Source: Alligator mississippiensis
Taxonomy: Eukaryota > Chordata > Crocodylia > Alligatoridae
Direction of reading: 5' to 3'
NCBI RefSeq assembly: GCF_030867095.1
Contig: NC_081824.1
Location: 122,892,162 to 122,956,161, forward strand
DNA length: 64,000 bases
Position 1 is the first letter of the stretch. Every line of letters begins with the position of its first letter. The notes under the pieces were generated by a model. It saw only the letters and a list, made by a program, of their open reading frames with translations, did not search any database and was not told the DNA's origin. A program made the position numbers and the translations under genes. Shown here piece by piece: positions 59,651 to 64,000 of this stretch.

Positions 59651-60322
59651 CCGTATTTACTTGATTCCAAGATGAGTTTTTTTTCTTCCATTTGACATGG
59701 GGGAAGGCCTGTCATCTTGCAATTGAGTACAAGGCAATGGTGGGGTAGGCAGCTGCTGTGGCTCTGGCCCTAACCTGCAATCAGGGCCAGAGCTGTAGCT
59801 GCTTCCTCCTCCCTCCCCCACCTCTGCCCCTGCTGCCTCACCCTCTGCACCCCGTACCAGGCCTGTTCCATGTCCTGGAGCAGAGCAAAGGTGAGCAGTG
59901 GTGGGGAAAGGGGGGATTAGGGCAGACAGGGGAGCAGAGGCTGTGATGGGGAAGAGATGGGAGCTTGAGGCAGTGGGGTCTGAGTGGTGGGGGGACAGGT
60001 GGCAGAGGGTAAGGTGGGGGGCAAAGGGCAGGAGTCAAGCTGCTTGAACTCTCTACTGTTTGCCCACCAGCTGCCCTCCTGCTGCCTCCCCCAACCTGTC
60101 CCCTCCACCTGCCTTCCCCACTGCCTGTACCACTGCCTGATCCCTACCAGCTGCTCACCTGGGTCACCTGCTTCACAACTGGGGGGACAAATTTAAGATG
60201 ACCCTCCAATAATTAGATTCTATACATGGAAAAGTATAACAACTTTATACATTTTCCATGTATAGAACCTAATTATTGGTGAATTGTCTTAAATTCAGGG
60301 TCATCTTGGATTTGAGTAAATA
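59651..60322. mobile_element. TIR transposon with internal palindromes
   Basis: Left end CCGTATTTACTTGATTCC; reverse-complemented right end TATTTACTCAAATCC, both followed by 'aagatga'. The left end follows TA and the right end abuts TA, suggesting a TA target as in Tc1/mariner elements. Near the right end an inner palindrome pairs about 60,191-60,234 with about 60,249-60,293 (arms include ctatacatggaaaa / ttttccatgtatag). A second hairpin pairs 59,749-59,771 with 59,783-59,802. The middle is GC-rich. No transposase frame. Confidence 0.65.
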
Positions 60323-61340
60323 TAAAAGATAAATTGCATTATAGAAGGGCAGATTTGAAACAAAACAAAACAACAACCTGGGATTACAGGGAGAGTGGCT
60401 TTTGTGCAGATTTCAGTCCAAACTCTTACTCGGTTATGTCACTGGTATAATAGCAAATTCCAGCATAATGTGATTACAGCTTGGTTTTAGACCCTGATAG
60501 TCAACAAATTGAATTGAGACACCCCTAATCTCTGCTGTAGAGGTTCCAGGTAAGTTGACTTGGCTCTCATATGTATTCTGGGACTGCTTATAGGGCCAAA
60601 CACTTGCCTACAAAAGCACAAGTTTTGTTTGTTTTTTAAATCTCAGTGTTCCTGTGCTGTAATTTCCATATGAAAGGATAGACAGCAATAAATCATGAAT
60701 GAATTGATTGTTCAGGGGGACCTTTATTTCCAAAGAATTCTACTATGTGGTTTGATAGGACCCTATCATTAACATGTGGTTTGGTAGGACCCTAGTCTAT
60801 TTTATTCTGAAGGACTGCATACAGATCAAATAATGATGCTTATTCAGAAGCCTGACAATAGCTGCTAGTAAGTACATTCCCATATTACAGCTCTGTAAAG
60901 AAAACCCTACAATAGAGTTTTGACCTTATGAGCAATAAAGATATTAAATGCATCACAGGTCAAATTAAACAGTCCTAAGACAGCTCTGGGCCTATTGTGC
61001 TGTAGAGGCTTCATGTTGAGCTTTTAATTAAATGCTCTGCTACAAAGTACAGGAAACAAAGACAAAAAGTAATGGCTCTGACCTAAAGCAACACTGTAAT
61101 GAATCCAGAGTGCTTTCAAGATGTAATTTGTATACTTTTACTCCAAATGCGTTTTTTTTTCAGTCATCCCCATTCCTAGTTTCAACAATTATTTGATTTC
61201 CGCTTGAACCCCTTGCAGTCATAAAGCAAATATAACTGCATATATACATTTATATAGCCATTCTTCCACAAAATCATGTTTTCTTATTAGCTAGAAAGTC
61301 TATGCACCAGCTGTCTGTGTGCTAAGTTGCAAGTACTGAA
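60323..61340. other. Intron DNA, no feature seen
   Basis: Unassigned sequence. The phrase 'tgtggtttgataggaccctatcattaaca' / 'tgtggtttggtaggaccctag' is repeated at about 60,746 and 60,776. Confidence 0.45.
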
Positions 61341-61416
61341 AGCTCTCGAGTCGGGGGCTGGACTCGATGATCCTTCAGGGTCCCTTCCAGCCCAAATGTC
61401 TATGAAATCTATGAAC
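61341..61416 (+). mobile_element. CR1 3' end fragment
   Basis: 'gggggctggactcgatgatcc', 'cagggtcccttccagcccaaa' and the terminal 'gtctatgaaatctatgaa' are the last about 75 bases of a CR1. Only the tail is present. Confidence 0.85.
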
Positions 61417-63319
61417 CACACCTTAGCAGGCAGATTGTATTGTGGACTCCCCATCTCTGGCTCTTGGGACTGAATAATTTTCCTGTGACAAGCACAGCAA
61501 TTCCTTGTGTATGATATGTAATATTAGTAAATGTTTAATTAGCCAGACCTTCAGTCAGGGAGTTTCATTAAAGTCGATGGAGCTACATTGTTTTATACCA
61601 GGTGAACTCTGTTTCATGGAGCAGTTTTGATACACAGACGCTACAACAGGAGAGTCAGCACCCATGTGATCAACCAATTCTTCATATACTATTGGCAAAA
61701 ATGTATGTGAGCATCATATTTGAAACCAGTTTTATATAACATATCAAAACCCCACAAAAATGTCCTCTTTCCCATTCAACCCGCCCCATCCCTACAATCA
61801 TTTACTTTGTCAGGGCACATATAGATTGACCCATGTGTTTACCGTATGTTATACCACATACTTAACTGGTAACAACTTTTACAATAGGATTTCTAAGATA
61901 GCAAACTGTCAAGATTTTCAGAACCCCACTAATAATCCAAACTTTTTTTTACTCTGTAGAAACCTAACTAAAGCCAAAGCTCGTTAGTCAATTTTGTTAT
62001 TTATGTAAGATTGTCACAGGGATGCCAATGAAAATAAGCTTAAGTTACAATGGGTGGGACACAGGATTTTCACATTACCCCCTCCCTGTGGGGGAAATCC
62101 ATAACTTTGTCTACAGTGTGAACTCTGTTCAAATGGGTCACTGCAGATTTACCCGGTCAATGTGTTTGTTTCCACTTCCATTTTCATTGGCACAAAACCA
62201 AACCACCAAGGGGAAACAGGCAGTGCAATGGCCCCCACCCTGGCTTTGAACGTATTTTCTTCTGTTGTAGCTAGCTCCCTCAGTTCCCCAGATCAGAGTT
62301 ACAATTGTGATTAGCCTTTTGTTGTCAGGAGATAGAATATGGTGAGCCCACATCTAGTGGCCCTGAAAATTTTAGTTTAGATACTGCCTCATACAAAATT
62401 ATCCCAAATCATAGTGTAGTTGTAATCAGAAAAGTAGCTATATAAAAATGTCTTTCCTTTTAATTTGCTCCCTTTTAATATTATTGTCCTGTTCTTATGC
62501 TGTGAAGTCACAAAGAGAATGGAAGTGTCTAATCTGTCTCCCTCATTAGTAGAAACTTGATGTTCCAACATAAAGTAAGCACTAATGATCACGGCAACAG
62601 GGAGCAGAAATATTGTGTAAGAAGTCAGTTTTTCTACTACAAACTAATATACATCACTAGAAATGCTAGTCTGTGAGAAGGTTTTGTCTTCTACTTCATT
62701 GTTAGGTGCACCAACCGGTTCAACCAAATAAAGAGCTTGCTGCAAGGCATACTGTATCAGCAAATGAAGATGTGAGGCAAGCTAATATGACTGGCCAGTG
62801 CATAATACTTTCTTTGTCTCCTAACTTCAGTTGCCAAAATGCAATTGTTGAATAATTTGTGAGAGAGCACAATCTTGTCTTTCACTGAAGTATAAAAGAC
62901 TCCATCAGGGTTATGTACTATTTCCAGTGAAGAATATGGATGCTTTAATTTTTTGCTGTGTACAAGTAGTATGGCTATACAGATGATGTGATGAGAATGA
63001 GCCAGAAAGGGAGTCTTAGCCGAGCCTTAGGTTTTAATGCTTAAAATAGTGCTCTTTTGTAACTCAACCAAAAAATGCACATTTGCTAACATTTTGGTCA
63101 AGAATAGTCTAAAGAGGTATGTCACTTGTCACTTACAGCCTTACTGTACATATGTAATGGAAGATGCATTAGGCTGTGTATGTGCTTGTGTGTTCAATAA
63201 ATGATGAAGTAGGCTAATATAATATTTTTGTTGGAATAAGTGCGGTTTACAGTTGTCATGACACTCAAGCATTTATGCACATTATCCCAAATGACTGCTA
63301 GTAATACTTTTATTCCACT
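61417..63319. other. Intron or intergenic DNA, no feature seen
   Basis: A scrap of ancient amniote repeat ('agtttcattaaagtcgatggagctac') lies near 61,562. Nothing else recognised. Confidence 0.45.
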
Positions 63320-64000
63320 GCATTGTTTGTGCCCCAGGGGCAGCCATGATGCCCACTGATGGCCGTGTGACTCCTGCCCAGCTCAGTCCCTATTGCAGCC
63401 CTCCCTTAATTGCTTACCCATCACGCCTTGTTCTTACTAGAGATTGAATAAGGGAGGCTGCCCATGGGCCTTAGAGTGAGACTTAATCCATTTTACAGTA
63501 CCACTGGGTCTCTCCTAGATGTCAAACAACCTTGATTCAACCCTTGAGCTCAGTGGGCACTCTGAGATGGCCTGTACCCCTGAAGGGCCCTTGTAGCTTC
63601 GAGAGCTACATGTGTATCTGTGCTCCTTCAGGGCACTCGTAGCCCTAAGGGCTCAATGCGTGGCTCTGTTTCCTCCCCTACACCATGCCCCAAGCCTCAT
63701 GGGTGATCTCCCTCTTGGATGCTAATTATTTGAACCTTTGGGCCCTCGGACCTCTGGTCCTGCACGCAGCCTCTCCTCTGGGCTCTCAGACTCCTGGTCC
63801 TGCATACAGCCCCTCCTATGGGCTCTTGGACCCTCTTGTCCAGCTTAGCCAGCTCTGGGCTCATGGACCCTCTGGCCTGGCTTATCCTTTCCCTGGGCAC
63901 ATGGATCCTCTGGTCCAGGTCTCAGCCTTTTCCTAGACTCCTGAACTCCTTACTGTGCCCCACTCTCAGTCTGCAGGCTCTTGGGTTACTGGGTCTTTAA
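63320..64000 (+). repeat. GC-rich repeat with a roughly 39-bp minisatellite at the window edge
   Basis: From about 63,738 a unit of roughly 36-41 bases recurs at least five times. Each starts with 'gggctct-ggac-ctctggtcc', at about 63,740, 63,780, 63,820, 63,858 and 63,895, with two more diverged units to the window end. The preceding 400 bases are GC-rich, with a 'cctgaagggcccttgtagctt' / 'ccttcagggcactcgtagccct' near-duplicate at about 63,580 and 63,627. It is probably part of a larger repeat that continues past 64,000. Open frames here follow the repeat and are not genes. Confidence 0.6.

Noticed and set aside
1-64000. CRISPR array, bacterial operon, tRNA or rRNA gene
   Set aside because: No regularly spaced identical repeats with unique spacers, no prokaryotic gene organisation, and no tRNA A/B box pair with a cloverleaf or rRNA-like text was recognised. 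The window is vertebrate nuclear DNA.

Overview
This is a vertebrate nuclear window of interspersed-repeat DNA. It holds only one recognisable piece of host gene. The repeat mix points to an archosaur or other reptile, most probably a crocodilian: CR1 LINEs with the typical CR1 3' ends, an old RTE-like LINE, Penelope-like retroelement tails, many small inverted-repeat DNA transposons (hAT-like, Harbinger-like and unassigned), and a few ancient amniote/MIR-like fragments. There are no bacterial operons, no CRISPR array, and I saw no tRNA or rRNA gene. The species call comes from remembered repeat types, not from a search.

Layout. 1-12,290: repeat-rich DNA with two or three MITE families, a 5'-truncated CR1 (8,283-9,927), a small hAT-type hairpin transposon (10,474-10,664) and a Penelope-like tail (10,885-11,785). 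12,295-13,985: a degenerate GT/G-rich minisatellite about 1.7 kb long. It runs straight into a CpG island (13,986-14,640), which I read as the promoter of a plus-strand gene. Candidate splice donors lie at 14,163, 14,463 and 15,152. The only convincing coding exon is 21,241-21,338. It has a good acceptor, a start codon one base into the exon, 32 codons with a hydrophobic stretch, and a phase-1 donor, so it looks like a signal-peptide or signal-anchor exon. I could not name the gene. Everything from 21,339 to 64,000 is then probably one intron, or intron plus intergenic DNA, at least 42.6 kb long with no further exon that I can see.

21.3-64 kb is an archive of insertions. It includes a 1.29 kb hAT-type element with a perfect 8-bp target duplication (21,870-23,159). 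An RTE-like LINE (28.6-31.3 kb) is split by a CR1 and by a 1.18 kb inverted-repeat transposon. A second copy of that transposon, also with its own 5-bp duplication, lies at 51,530-52,685. A Penelope-like tail is split by a probable solo LTR (32,280-33,475). A hAT-type element sits inside a Harbinger-like element (41.0-42.0 kb). A CR1 sits inside an oppositely oriented CR1 (47.5-50.0 kb). A TIR element with an internal palindrome lies at 59.65-60.32 kb, and a 39-bp minisatellite runs off the right edge.

The most interesting material is the pair of about 1.17 kb transposons with 5-bp target duplications, the order of insertion readable from the nested elements, the shared GC-rich palindromic interiors of several non-autonomous transposons, and the unidentified exon downstream of a CpG island flanked by a GT-rich array. 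I found no intact gene system in this window.
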